Assembly: GCA_963971575.1 (NCBI GenBank)
Contig: OZ020616.1
Location: forward strand, 12,927,575-12,991,574
From: Liopterus haemorrhoidalis
Lineage: Eukaryota; Arthropoda; Insecta; Coleoptera; Dytiscidae
Reading direction: 5' to 3'
DNA: 64,000 nt
The notes below the pieces were generated by a model. It did no database searches, had not been told where the DNA came from, and worked only from the letters and a program-made list of their open reading frames with translations. The translations under genes and the position numbers were made by a program. Every line of letters begins with the position of its first letter. Positions within the stretch are counted from its first letter, which is position 1. Shown here piece by piece: positions 48,101-50,636 of this stretch.

Positions 48101-49469
48101 ATCATATTTAAAATGTAATGCCACAAGATTATCTTTCGAATAAAAAAAAATTCATGTCAATCGAATAATCCATCGTTGTTTTATTGCAATTTAAAGTTCT
48201 ATACCTCTAAAAAAAACACCCTTTATATGTATTTTTTTTATTATTATTTTTTTTTATGGGAGGGCAAGTCTAGCGGAGGTCTTCCTTCGCCACTGGTTTT
48301 TAGTTGTATTGCGAAAGTAAGGACTTCTTGTTGAAACACTTGCAAGGTCAACACTTGCATTTTGGAAGTGAGGACCTTTTTTTGTCAACACTTGTATTTT
48401 AAAAGTGAGGATCTTTTTTCTTTTACTCAACATTAGTATTTTGGAAGTGAGGGCTTTCTTTTTATGCAAACACTTGCATTTTGGAATTAAAGACCTTTTT
48501 TCGTCAACAATTGTATTTTAGAAATGAGGATCTTTTTTCTTTTACTCAACACTTGTATTTTGGTAGTGAGGACTTTTTGTTAAGTCAACACTTGCATTTC
48601 GAAAGTGAGGCCCTTTTTTTGTCAACACTTGTATTTTGGAAATAAGGATCTCTTTTCTTTTGCTCAACACTTGTATTTTGGAAGTGAGGACTTTTTGTTA
48701 AGGTCGGTACAAATAGTGCGGCCCTTTTAGTCATACTATTTGCGCAAACTGGCCCATTTAAAAAAAAATGGACACCGGAGTTCTAGATTGAGATGTTTGT
48801 CAAAATCTCTACTATACAGACAGTAAACAGACACGAGTGACAATATAAGGGTATGGTGGTCATACCTACGAAACCCTAAAAAGGAGATGCACAAAAGAAA
48901 TAGGAACGGTGAAATTTTAGACTTACCTGTGGACAAGAAGTAGCGAACAGATTATTGTTTGTCGCATTGGTATTGTTGTTCATCTGCGGTGACACAAATT
49001 TAAGTTGTAATTGTGTTGGGTTCGGTGATATATTAATGTAATAACTCTTCTCTTCCGGTAAGAGTAAATCGTCAAAGTTCAAATCTTCAAGTAACGTATC
49101 ATCATTAGCATTCAGCTCTGCTAAAGTCGGTCCTTGAATCAAATCAGCTTTATCGACTTGAAATATATCATCATCATCCATTTTAAAATCAGATTTAATA
49201 TTATTTTCATCCATTCTGTTTCCCCATAAAACACCATTACCATATATTTCTTGAGGTATGTTTATGGAGTGTATTTCTTGCATCGAGGGTGAGTTTGAAG
49301 CATCTAAATCAATTGTATAGTCACGAATCTCGCTCATATCAAGAGCTCGACGAGCTGGTATTGGAACTGCGTTCGTTATATTTTCTTGTCCGTATGGTTC
49401 TTGTTTTATAATTCCAGGATCAATGAAGAAGTCTCCGTTGTAGACTTGGTCAGTCATTTTCTTAATTAT
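4632..49469 (-). CDS. REPTOR: REPTOR / CREBRF-family bZIP transcription factor, whole gene (7 coding exons)
   Basis: Joining seven exons through AG acceptors and GT donors gives an uninterrupted 586-residue protein; every exon phase agrees. Residues 1-177 are acidic with the motif [20 protein letters not shown], typical of a transactivation region. Residues 277-363 are Ser-rich, then acidic ([10 protein letters not shown]). Residues about 370-385 hold RYFWQYNVQ, 440-447 DLTPNPRK and 465-473 TPVSELPFN, all CREBRF-family signatures. The basic region [19 protein letters not shown] carries the bZIP N-x7-R pair (N483, R491), followed by a zipper-like series L508, L515, M522. The C-terminus has [12 protein letters not shown], a conserved CREBRF tail. 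Human CREBRF is 639 residues, so the length fits. In Drosophila, REPTOR is held in the cytoplasm when TORC1 phosphorylates it, and on TORC1 inhibition it enters the nucleus and acts with REPTOR-BP on growth and stress genes; applying that role here is inference. A 5' non-coding exon must exist. No disabling change was seen. Confidence 0.93.
5246..6016. mobile_element. MITE with GGNTACGTTCCAAAAC terminal repeats
   Basis: The left end reads GGATACGTTCCAAAACC once the nested element at 5256-5422 is removed; the right end in reverse complement is GGGGTACGTTCCAAAACTTA. The interior repeats the motif GTTCCAAAAC and is otherwise A+T-rich. The element sits inside the hAT element 5082-6586. The target duplication and superfamily are unclear. 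Confidence 0.55.
5256..5422. mobile_element. 167-bp hAT-like MITE, nested
   Basis: Perfect 12-bp ends CAGGGCCGGCGC/GCGCCGGCCCTG. Flanks GATACGTT (5248-5255) and GGTACGTT (5423-5430) agree at 7 of 8 bases. It is G+C-rich and contains one copy of the GGGAGGTGAAGACCTTTTTT core that forms the minisatellites elsewhere in this window. Confidence 0.75.
6043..6279 (+). pseudogene. hAT transposase C-terminal dimerisation fragment
   Basis: The 78-codon remnant reads [20 protein letters not shown] followed by [20 protein letters not shown] and ENTLHVATS. This is the conserved hAT C-terminal dimerisation region (LFGS-YxCEQLFS-MK-KSK-R-RL-D-H-EN-L). The catalytic part is missing and the sequence just upstream is interrupted by an inserted element, so it cannot encode a working transposase. 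Confidence 0.8.
7003..7365. repeat. Helentron-like repeat, partial copy
   Basis: Shares with the longer copies the segment with AAATTTCAACTATCTAAGTT, a GACAGACA-rich tract near 7260-7310 and the end ACCTACAAAACCCTAAAAA. Only one side of the element is present. Confidence 0.5.
7445..8717 (+). mobile_element. mariner element copy 1 (dead)
   Basis: Terminal repeats begin CCAGGTCTACAAGTAT on both ends, flanked by TA duplications at 7443-7444 and 8718-8719. The 1,273-bp length is standard for mariner. A second copy of the same family lies at 42243-43518 in the opposite orientation. Confidence 0.9.
7616..8642 (+). pseudogene. mariner DD34D transposase, copy 1, frameshifted
   Basis: Conserved parts are [20 protein letters not shown], the helix-turn-helix around [17 protein letters not shown], the first catalytic Asp in [20 protein letters not shown] and [13 protein letters not shown]. 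The first frame is lost after FCFHLKK, a TGA follows WVNPG at about 8140, and another shift occurs near 8320 before the C-terminal part. The usual YSPDLAPSD has P changed to F. It cannot be active. Confidence 0.88.
8720..9240. other. Intronic sequence, nothing recognised
   Basis: A+T-rich sequence inside REPTOR intron 6 between the mariner and the Tc1 remnant. The missing left end of the Tc1 element should lie here, but I see no matching inverted repeat. Confidence 0.3.
9555..9944. mobile_element. 390-bp hAT-like element inserted in the Tc1 transposase
   Basis: Ends TAGGGTGCCCATTTTC and, in reverse complement, TAGGGTGACCATTCGTCC. It is flanked by a perfect 8-bp duplication TAGTTTGG (9547-9554 and 9945-9952); deleting the element plus one copy restores IIVWGCFGG in frame. 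The middle is a tandem array. Confidence 0.88.
9596..9830. repeat. Minisatellite, about 6 units of 39-42 bp
   Basis: The unit is a run of A followed by GGTCCTCACCTCCCAAATCC and AAGTGAAGAG. It is the reverse complement of the unit in the large array at 27780-28330. The array fills most of the hAT-like element. Confidence 0.9.
10409..10727. mobile_element. MITE inserted near the 3' end of the Tc1 remnant
   Basis: Ends CACTCATACCTGGC and, in reverse complement, CACTCATACCTCGC. Flanked by TATTA on both sides (10404-10408, 10728-10732). The interior repeats AGCGAAAAGCCGTATA words. Confidence 0.7.
10955..11134. mobile_element. AGGCGGAAC-family MITE
   Basis: Ends AGTCTATTCCAAACGATTAG and, in reverse complement, AGTCTGTTGTTTTGG. 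The family recurs at 33154, 34663, 40426, 40749 and 50868. Confidence 0.65.
11135..11800. repeat. Non-coding DNA with an ACCGGGTA-type simple repeat block
   Basis: Between 11460 and 11650 the sequence is dense in variants of AACCGGGTA, GGTATCCAGAACTGGGTA and GGTACCCGAAAA. Open frames on both strands arise from this repeat, so no gene is called. The remainder is A+T-rich with nothing recognised. Confidence 0.4.
11803..13560 (+). pseudogene. Decayed mariner-like transposase, interrupted
   Basis: The left part reads [20 protein letters not shown] then frame-broken matches to a mariner helix-turn-helix. After a 1.2-kb insertion the right part reads PPNSPD, then [11 protein letters not shown], then [19 protein letters not shown]. 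The DYYVWGVVE motif follows the last catalytic region in one mariner-related group. Most of the catalytic core is lost. Confidence 0.55.
12096..13321. mobile_element. Inverted-repeat element inserted in the decayed mariner-like gene
   Basis: Ends CGGCCTGATTCTGTAAAAAG and, in reverse complement, CGGCCCAATTCTGTAAGC. The ends are rich in repeated AGTTACT/AGTAACTT words, which also recur inside as an inverted pair. Candidate 3-bp duplication ATT on both sides. No transposase is seen in the 1.2 kb. Confidence 0.65.
13604..14906 (+). mobile_element. DD41D (rosa-type) transposon, nearly intact
   Basis: The inverted repeats share AAGGTGTCTCAAAAGAAATT and are flanked by TA (13602-13603, 14907-14908). 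The 1,303-bp element holds one long transposase gene with a single visible frameshift. Confidence 0.88.
13719..14800 (+). pseudogene. DD41D transposase with one frameshift
   Basis: Cuts and pastes DNA in the Tc1/mariner manner. Residues run [20 protein letters not shown], a helix-turn-helix ([19 protein letters not shown]), and catalytic motifs [23 protein letters not shown] and [20 protein letters not shown]. Counting from the Asp of QQD to the Asp of TPMD gives 41 residues between, the spacing of the DD41D (rosa) family rather than 34 for mariner. The first 61 codons end at a TGA (13899) and the second 300-codon frame starts one base out of register, so a single base was apparently lost near 13897. 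All three catalytic residues remain, so the copy looks young. Confidence 0.88.
15089..15211 (-). CDS. REPTOR: REPTOR coding exon 6 (residues 513-553, leucine zipper)
   Basis: Acceptor attatttacag, donor TTTGA|gtaagt. After completing the split codon AAA it reads [20 protein letters not shown], then [20 protein letters not shown]. Residues L515 and M522 continue the heptad spacing from L508 in the previous exon. It lies 8 kb from exon 5, isolated among transposon copies; phase and reading frame match on both sides, which is strong evidence that it belongs to this gene. Confidence 0.9.
15632..16645 (+). mobile_element. Helentron-like (HINE/DINE-type) non-autonomous element, copy H1
   Basis: Begins TTTTTAGGGTTTTGTAGGTA, has a GTCTGTCTGT tract (15680-15710), a conserved block with TTGAAATTTGGCATGCTTGT, and ends with a subterminal inverted copy ATACCTGCAAAACCCTGAAA and a small hairpin GTGTGAAAATTCACAC. 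Subterminal inverted repeats, an internal GTCT-type microsatellite and a hairpin near one end are the described architecture of helentron-derived elements. Assignment is by architecture only. Confidence 0.55.
16095..16216 (+). repeat. tRNA-like module inside helentron-like copy H1
   Basis: Contains GAGTTCGAATCCTG, close to a tRNA B box, within a segment that does not align with the corresponding segment of the other copies. No complete cloverleaf is apparent. Confidence 0.35.
16646..18639. other. Intronic sequence with one unassigned coding-like patch
   Basis: About 2 kb of REPTOR intron 5. A C homopolymer of about 13 bases lies at 18208-18220 and a short triplicated GATATCAACACGATCCAGCC unit at about 18567-18622. 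A 65-codon patch is listed separately. No other gene or repeat boundary is supported. Confidence 0.35.
17510..17707 (+). pseudogene. Unassigned 65-codon coding-like patch
   Basis: Reads [20 protein letters not shown], then [20 protein letters not shown] and [19 protein letters not shown]. The composition is protein-like, with a hydrophobic-polar alternation unlike its surroundings, but I do not recognise the family with confidence. It could be the N-terminus of a mobile-element gene or an exon. Nothing downstream continues it. Confidence 0.2.
18790..19969. mobile_element. Harbinger-like MITE inserted in the LINE
   Basis: Ends GGGCCAATTTCTCAATATCA and, in reverse complement, GGCCCGATTTCTCAATATTG. 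TAA on both sides (18787-18789, 19970-19972) is the 3-bp target duplication of PIF/Harbinger elements. Its interior carries another element at 19244-19691. Confidence 0.85.
19244..19691. mobile_element. 448-bp hAT-like MITE nested in the Harbinger-like MITE
   Basis: Near-perfect inverted ends TAAAGTCACTGGATTATACA. Perfect 8-bp duplication GTTTCTAC at 19236-19243 and 19692-19699. No coding remnant. Confidence 0.85.
20730..21961. mobile_element. 1.2-kb inverted-repeat element with helentron-like material inside
   Basis: Terminal repeats of about 75 bp share AAAGTATCATTCACAGCTCA and TGTTTTAATAGA. An extra partial copy of the end lies at about 21838-21875. The interior has a palindrome around 20885-20935 and two modules with the TTTCACATATTTCAGGGTTT-type hairpin end of the helentron-like repeats (21050-21260). 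Confidence 0.7.
21962..23172. other. REPTOR intron sequence 3' of the bZIP exon
   Basis: No repeat boundary or gene recognised. Open frames on both strands around 22545-22907 have no homologue-like motifs and are regarded as chance. Confidence 0.35.
23173..23443 (-). CDS. REPTOR: REPTOR coding exon 5 (residues 423-512, bZIP basic region)
   Basis: The acceptor is tttttttcctag and the donor is CATA|gtaagt. The exon starts [20 protein letters not shown], runs through [19 protein letters not shown] and [18 protein letters not shown], and contains the basic DNA-contact segment [20 protein letters not shown]. The exon ends at LYGLEHEH inside the start of the leucine zipper, leaving one base for the next exon. 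The 123-bp intron before it is the shortest in the gene. Confidence 0.95.
23567..23742 (-). CDS. REPTOR: REPTOR coding exon 4 (residues 364-422)
   Basis: The acceptor is ttatgtaacag; the donor is TGTGCA|gtaagt, leaving phase 0. It encodes [20 protein letters not shown] and continues [38 protein letters not shown]. The RYFWQYN segment corresponds to the conserved block upstream of the bZIP domain in CREBRF proteins. Confidence 0.93.
24270..24530 (-). CDS. REPTOR: REPTOR coding exon 3 (residues 277-363)
   Basis: The acceptor tgttttgcag is followed by GT ATG GGT, so the split codon is G|GT (Gly). The exon encodes [19 protein letters not shown], then [18 protein letters not shown], and an acidic end with [20 protein letters not shown]. 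The donor is AATG|gtgagt. The Arg/Ser-rich segments contain R-x-x-S patterns of the kind bound by 14-3-3 after phosphorylation. In Drosophila, 14-3-3 retains phosphorylated REPTOR; which serines matter here is unknown. Confidence 0.92.
24540..25500. other. Intron sequence
   Basis: A degenerate copy of the helentron-like terminal module (ACACTTTTCAGGGTTGTGTA) lies at 24568-24595. The rest is A+T-rich, with an (AAT)n run near 24815. No gene is supported. Confidence 0.35.
25503..25700 (+). mobile_element. Left end of a hAT-like element
   Basis: CAGTGTTTCTCAACCTTTTC is a characteristic hAT/Charlie-type terminus. I found no matching right end, so this is probably a truncated copy. Confidence 0.4.
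26065..26355. mobile_element. CTCTATCTCA-family MITE, one end missing
   Basis: Starts CTCTATCTCAAGAAGACTGA and shares almost its full length with the reverse complement of the complete element at 53452-53792, including AAACAACCGAGTGTGCCG and GGTCACAGGGGTGTGTTTAA. The far end is not preserved. Confidence 0.65.
26385..26645. repeat. Helentron-like repeat, partial copy
   Basis: Carries GTATGCCAAATTTCAACTTT, a GACAGACA/GGCAGACA tract near 26535-26585 and ends ATACCTACAAAACCCTAA. Confidence 0.5.
26810..27710. repeat. Second GTGT-bearing repeat family (CTTGCCCGACC type), with partial duplication
   Basis: Starts near ACTTGCCCGACCTTAATATA, with CGAAAATTTTCGATGTCGAG, a GTGTGTCTGT tract and CGATAACTCAAAAACGGTTT. 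The block from the GTGT tract onward appears twice (about 27000-27280 and 27380-27660). A sister copy lies at 46673-47320. It resembles the helentron-derived repeat architecture but shares little sequence with family H. Confidence 0.5.
27715..28390. mobile_element. Repeat element built around a minisatellite
   Basis: Flanked by GGCACGGCCGGATTATCC and, in reverse complement, CCAGTGGCGGACTAAGCC, which resemble divergent hAT-like ends. Almost all of the interior is the tandem array. Confidence 0.45.
27774..28330. repeat. Minisatellite, about 14 units of 38-42 bp
   Basis: Unit: CTCTTCACTTGGATTTGGGA then GGTGAAGACCTTTTTTTT. Units differ mainly at one A/T site (GAAGACC or GAAGTCC) and in poly-T length. 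Because many units are multiples of three, artificial open frames exist on both strands; no protein is called. Confidence 0.93.
28391..29080. other. Intron sequence between repeats
   Basis: Opens with a fragment TCTAGCGGAGGTCTCTCTTC also seen near 27350 and 48270. Beyond it nothing was recognised. Confidence 0.35.
29081..30225 (-). mobile_element. Helentron-like element, copy H2
   Basis: Reverse-oriented relative to H1. Has the hairpin end with TTCACACATTTCAGGGTTTT at 29110, the conserved GCATGCCAAATTTCAACTCT block near 30030, an uninterrupted (GACA)n microsatellite at 30086-30170 and the end ACCTACAAAACCCTAAAAA. Confidence 0.55.
29523..29650 (-). repeat. tRNA-like module inside helentron-like copy H2
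   Basis: Read on the minus strand: TGGTGTAGTGGTATTAGTC resembles a Pol III A box and GGGATCGAACCCTG a B box, about 40 bases apart. The segment does not align with H1 or H3 at the same place. Confidence 0.4.
30226..30816. repeat. Unassigned repeat shared with 41340-41520
   Basis: Words such as ATCGATCGATATTTGACAGC and AATTAAGAAATTAATATACT recur in reverse orientation at 41340-41520, so this is repeated DNA, but its ends are unclear. Confidence 0.4.
30817..31395. mobile_element. Inverted-repeat element with AAGCCG ends
   Basis: Left end AAGCCGAATTCAGACCTCTT; right end in reverse complement AAGCCGCATTCAGAGCTCTT. Contains CTAACTAAACCTAACCTAAT, which recurs in the next copy. Confidence 0.6.
31396..31745. 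mobile_element. Second, truncated copy directly abutting the first
   Basis: Begins AAGCTGCGTTGAGAGATCTT and repeats in order the inner landmarks of the first copy (AACCTAACCTAATTACCT, TGATCATATTTACTGT, GGTTATGTAAAGGCATAC). The right end is missing. Confidence 0.55.
31912..32795 (+). mobile_element. Helentron-like element, copy H3
   Basis: Same orientation and layout as H1: ATTTTGTAGGTATGACC start, (GTCT)n at about 31968-31990, conserved central block, then the hairpin end ATACCTGCGAAACCCTGAAA and GTGTGAATATTCACAC. Confidence 0.55.
32425..32550 (+). repeat. tRNA-like module inside helentron-like copy H3
   Basis: TGGCGTAATGGGTTAGAGCA resembles a Pol III A box and GAGTTCGAGTACGG a B box. The flanks align with H1 and H2; the module does not. 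Confidence 0.4.
32796..33153. other. Intron sequence, nothing recognised
   Basis: A+T-rich; no repeat edge or gene found. Confidence 0.3.
33154..33337. mobile_element. AGGCGGAAC-family MITE
   Basis: Ends TAGGCTATTCTAAACGTTTG and, in reverse complement, TAGTCAATTTCTTTGG; inner GGCGGAACCAAATGG and TCTAGTTCCGCTC are the family hallmarks. Confidence 0.65.
33338..34165. other. Intron sequence
   Basis: A degenerate helentron-like terminal module (TTTTTACATATTTCAGGATT) lies near 33375. The rest is A+T-rich and unassigned. Confidence 0.3.
34174..35238. mobile_element. ATCGAT-rich hAT-like element with a nested MITE
   Basis: Ends TAGGGATGGGAA and, in reverse complement, TAGGGATGGGAACGATATAT. Perfect 8-bp duplication GGTGTACG at 34166-34173 and 35239-35246. 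Both subterminal regions are packed with TATCGATATTTCGATA-like words, and an AGGCGGAAC-family MITE occupies the centre. Confidence 0.85.
34663..35067. mobile_element. AGGCGGAAC-family MITE, long form
   Basis: Ends CAGGCTATTCCAAGCGATTA and, in reverse complement, GTAGGCTATTCCAAACGTTT. At about 400 bp it is twice the short form and closely matches 50868-51240. Confidence 0.75.
35247..35810. other. Intron sequence
   Basis: No gene or repeat boundary found; a poly-T tract lies at 35606-35618. Confidence 0.3.
36073..37030. mobile_element. Inverted-repeat element split by a piggyBac-like MITE
   Basis: Ends AGTCTGGCTATCTTAAGC (after removing the nested element) and, in reverse complement, AGTCAGGCTATCTCAAGC. 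Superfamily uncertain. Confidence 0.5.
36089..36848. mobile_element. 760-bp piggyBac-like MITE
   Basis: TTAA on both sides (36085-36088, 36849-36852), the piggyBac target. Long imperfect inverted repeats of about 145 bp start GGCGGCGCACAACCC and GGCTGCGTATAACCC and share CGAATTTTTATCTATCTAAT. No transposase. Confidence 0.7.
37226..37631. other. Intron sequence, nothing recognised
   Basis: A+T-rich spacer before the second DD41D element. Confidence 0.3.
37632..39043 (+). mobile_element. DD41D transposon, second subfamily, with about 110-bp terminal repeats
   Basis: Both ends begin CAGTGAATTTATTCTTTTA and stay inverted-repeat for about 110 bp, through CATTACCATGGATA and TCATTTTCATTTGCAAC; TA flanks at 37630-37631 and 39044-39045. 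Length 1,412 bp. Confidence 0.88.
37780..38840 (+). pseudogene. DD41D transposase, frameshifted
   Basis: N-terminal part [20 protein letters not shown] then [20 protein letters not shown]; after a shift near 37980 the frame carries [20 protein letters not shown]. Catalytic motifs are [23 protein letters not shown] and [14 protein letters not shown], with 41 residues between the second and third Asp. A further shift near 38655 breaks the end, after which pieces such as HFYDRLTFC fit the family C-terminus. Not functional. Confidence 0.85.
39135..39560 (-). pseudogene. LINE C-terminal fragment (after the RNase H region)
   Basis: The minus strand reads [13 protein letters not shown], then [40 protein letters not shown] and [20 protein letters not shown]. 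The pattern [16 protein letters not shown]-SPxCDCG, Q(T)xEHI is the tail of jockey-type LINE polyproteins. At least one frameshift near 39350. Confidence 0.7.
39561..40100. other. Intron sequence
   Basis: A poly-T tract at 39749-39766 precedes otherwise unassigned DNA; no gene supported. Confidence 0.3.
40426..40607. mobile_element. AGGCGGAAC-family MITE, direct copy
   Basis: Ends CAGTGTATTCCAAACGATTA; includes AAGCTTCAATCAATCGGTAA and TTCCGCCTAAACCAAAGGAA. Confidence 0.7.
40749..40895. mobile_element. AGGCGGAAC-family MITE, inverted copy
   Basis: Starts GTCTGTTCCTTTGGTTTAGG and runs as an almost exact reverse complement of the copy 140 bp away, so the pair could fold into a long hairpin. 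Confidence 0.7.
42243..43518 (-). mobile_element. mariner element copy 2 (dead)
   Basis: Terminal repeats CCAGGTCTACAAGTATGAAA at both ends, TA duplications at 42241-42242 and 43519-43520, length 1,276 bp. Same family as 7445-8717 and better preserved. Confidence 0.9.
42324..43351 (-). pseudogene. mariner DD34D transposase, copy 2, one frameshift and one nonsense
   Basis: Reads [40 protein letters not shown], the helix-turn-helix [34 protein letters not shown], then [10 protein letters not shown] and [13 protein letters not shown]. The Asp residues in GDEKW, HDNAP and APSD are spaced as DD34D. A frameshift after GDFD (about 43170) and a stop in place of Ser after HDNAP (TGA at about 42600; the sister copy has TCA) are the visible breaks. 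Confidence 0.88.
43741..44290. other. Intron sequence, nothing recognised
   Basis: A+T-rich spacer; no gene or repeat edge supported. Confidence 0.3.
44295..44450 (+). mobile_element. tRNA-derived SINE
   Basis: TAGCGTAGTGGTAACAC (44306-44322) fits a Pol III A box and GGTTAGAATCCC (44350-44361) a B box, with about 30 bases between, in a tRNA-like order; a short A-rich tail with AAATAAATAA follows. Confidence 0.65.
44620..45925. repeat. A+T-rich tandem array, about 20-27 bp units
   Basis: Variants of GGAAATATTTGAAATACTA are repeated dozens of times, with larger-order repeats such as ATATGAAATATGTACTAGGG at several places. It ends about 65 bp inside the intron from the REPTOR exon 2 donor at 45990. 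An unrelated insert lies at about 45054-45196. Confidence 0.92.
45054..45196 (-). mobile_element. Probable transposon 3' end inserted in the array
   Basis: GGTTGCCTTTTATATTTTGG breaks the array; on the minus strand it translates to [20 protein letters not shown], resembling a mariner transposase C-terminus. Only a fragment is present. Confidence 0.35.
45990..46287 (-). CDS. REPTOR: REPTOR coding exon 2 (residues 178-276)
   Basis: The acceptor is a T-rich tract ending in catag and the donor is TTCCG|gtaagt. The exon reads [15 protein letters not shown], then a Ser/Pro-rich region with many S-P dipeptides ([29 protein letters not shown]), so it is probably disordered and a possible target of proline-directed kinases. 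It is 298 nt long and leaves one base that is completed by the next exon. The next intron begins within about 70 bp of an A+T-rich tandem array. Confidence 0.9.
46310..46672. other. Intron sequence with a degenerate helentron-like module
   Basis: TTTGCACACATTTCAAGGTT and TTCGTAGGTAT at 46345-46380 match the terminal module; the rest is unassigned. Confidence 0.35.
46673..47320. repeat. CTTGCCCGACC-type repeat, second copy, with internal triplication
   Basis: Nearly identical at its start to 26889 onward, including GTGTGTCTGT and CGATAACTCAAAAACGGTTT. The segment TCGTAACTAGTAAACCAAG with GTATTTTTGAAGATTTACCT is repeated three times in tandem (about 46985-47300), which creates an artificial open frame on the minus strand. 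Confidence 0.6.
47321..48223 (+). mobile_element. DD41D transposon, third subfamily, internally deleted
   Basis: Ends ACGGGTGTTTTTTTTAGAGG and, in reverse complement, AAGGGTGTTTTTTTTAGAGG, followed by TATAGAACTTTAA on both sides; TA flanks at 47319-47320 and 48224-48225. Length 903 bp against about 1.3 kb for an intact relative. Confidence 0.87.
47433..48118 (+). pseudogene. DD41D transposase with central deletion
   Basis: N-terminus [20 protein letters not shown], then [18 protein letters not shown] (helix-turn-helix) runs into the C-terminal half: [34 protein letters not shown] and [20 protein letters not shown]. The segment that would hold the first catalytic Asp is gone, and the two halves are in different frames at the junction near 47745. 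The remaining two Asp residues have 41 residues between them. Confidence 0.85.
48255..48710. repeat. Minisatellite related to the 27.8-kb array, about 10 units
   Basis: Unit: CAACACTTGTATTTTGGAAG then TGAGGACCTTTTTT. It shares the TTGG...GAGG...GGACCTTTTTT core with the arrays at 9596-9830 and 27774-28330 but is clearly diverged. It is preceded by AAGTCTAGCGGAGGTCTTCC, the same flank as at 27350 and 28405. Confidence 0.85.
48757..48885. repeat. Helentron-like terminal fragment beside REPTOR exon 1
   Basis: ACAGACAGTAAACAGACACG, then ATACCTACGAAACCCTAAAAA. It ends about 40 bp from the donor of coding exon 1. Confidence 0.45.
48927..49469 (-). CDS. REPTOR: REPTOR coding exon 1 (residues 1-177)
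   Basis: The acceptor is ttaatcttacag and the donor is CACAG|gtaagt. Translation most likely starts at 49457-49455 (context AAGAAA ATG ACT), 12 nt into the exon. Those 12 nt have no stop, so a start further upstream in a missing exon cannot be excluded. The exon encodes [20 protein letters not shown] at the N-terminus and the Leu/Asp-rich [16 protein letters not shown] block near residue 130, followed by an Asn-rich stretch. It ends in phase 0 (531 coding nt). IKQEP resembles a sumoylation consensus (psi-K-x-E); this is only a sequence match. Confidence 0.9.
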
Positions 49470-49509
49470 CTGTAAGATTAACATAATATTGTTAATTTAA
49501 CAAAAATTT

Positions 49510-49690
49510 AGAGCACAAAACCAGTAGAGACTATAATAGAAGGACAGCTAAGATGGCTGGGACATATACACAGAATGAGTGAAGACAAAATAGTAAAAAG
49601 AGTTTTTGAAGCAAGAACAGTGAAGAAAATTAGACCAGGAAGACCGAGAAAAACCTGGCATCAAGGAACATCAATAACATACAAGTAAAC
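49510..49690 (+). pseudogene. LINE RT C-terminal fragment
   Basis: Reads IIEGQLRWLGHIHRMSEDKI then VKRVFEARTVKKIRPGRPRK TW. The LRW-GH-RM...RPRK-W pattern is typical of LINE 3' regions. It begins about 50 bp upstream of the REPTOR exon 1 acceptor. Confidence 0.7.
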
Positions 49691-50150
49691 CGGTATAACC
49701 GAATTTTAAACAATTTACATTCAAACGTTTCATTACGATAGTTTGAAAGTACAGTAGATTCAGGTTAATTGGGGCATCAAGTTAATCAGAACAACTATTT
49801 ATTAGGGACAAATATTGAAAATCAAACAAATTAAGAGAATATCCTAAATTGATTTTGCTTATTTGGGACAGTCCACCGCTTTATCGGGACAGATACTGAC
49901 TTTATGCAATATAGCAATAAAGACAGTATTTTGTCTATATTAGATATCTGCGCAGATTTTGTTCGGACTATATAGAGAACACGTAGGCTTCTTGATAGAT
50001 TTTTCCAAAATAATTGTTAGGAAAAACATGCTTGTTTGACAGACAACTATTTACATATTTAATAAAATTATAAACCTTAATATTGTTTTTCAACGCCGGA
50101 ATCATAGAAAAAAGAATAAGTTAAAAGGTGTAAATAATAATAGAAGAAAG
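49691..50150. other. Unassigned sequence with pogo-like words
   Basis: GTAGATTCAGGTTAATTGGG at 49752 resembles a pogo/Tigger terminus, but the partner end was not found. Confidence 0.25.
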
Positions 50151-50214
50151 CCAATATAGTTTTAGACTAAACAGAGAAATATAAAACCCCATCTTTATTA
50201 TTAAATAAATTTCA

Positions 50215-50600
50215 TAAAAAGCCTTGAAAGAAGCACGAGACCTTTGTTTCATAGACTTGGTAAAAACCTACTACAGAATAGAAAGGAGAAATGTGTGAAT
50301 GGATCTAGAAAAAAAAGGAGTATTAAAAGAATTAATCTGAGAGGTAAAGAGCTTATACAATGGTACAAAGAACTATTTACGCATAAGAAATGTCAGATCT
50401 GAGGAATTTAATACAATGAAAGGACTACAACAAGGCTGTATTTTAAGCCCTCTGCTTTTCAACATTGTAAAGTAAGTAACCATAAAAGGAATTAAAAACA
50501 TAGTAAAACCATTCAAAGTTGGTCACTTCATACGAATAGGTCCAATATCAGAGCTATGTTATGCTGGGCAATCAGTGTAGAAATCTGTTTTAAAATCTGG
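50215..50600 (+). pseudogene. LINE reverse transcriptase core fragment
   Basis: Contains LCFIDLVKTYYRIERRNVW (the F-D-xKAYD-VxR box, altered) and GLQQGCILSPLLFNIVK (the RT G-QGCxLSPLLFN box), separated by a few broken codons. It lies downstream of the C-terminal fragment at 49510, so the two are either separate insertions or a rearranged copy. Confidence 0.75.
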
Positions 50601-50636
50601 CCCAAGGCCCGAAAAAAGCTAGTTACGGTCCTGACT

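Noticed and set aside
48876..48926. Extension of REPTOR exon 1 past residue 177 to the next stop (16 more residues)
   Set aside because: A consensus donor gtaagt sits at 48926, and the following exon continues in phase with matching family sequence.
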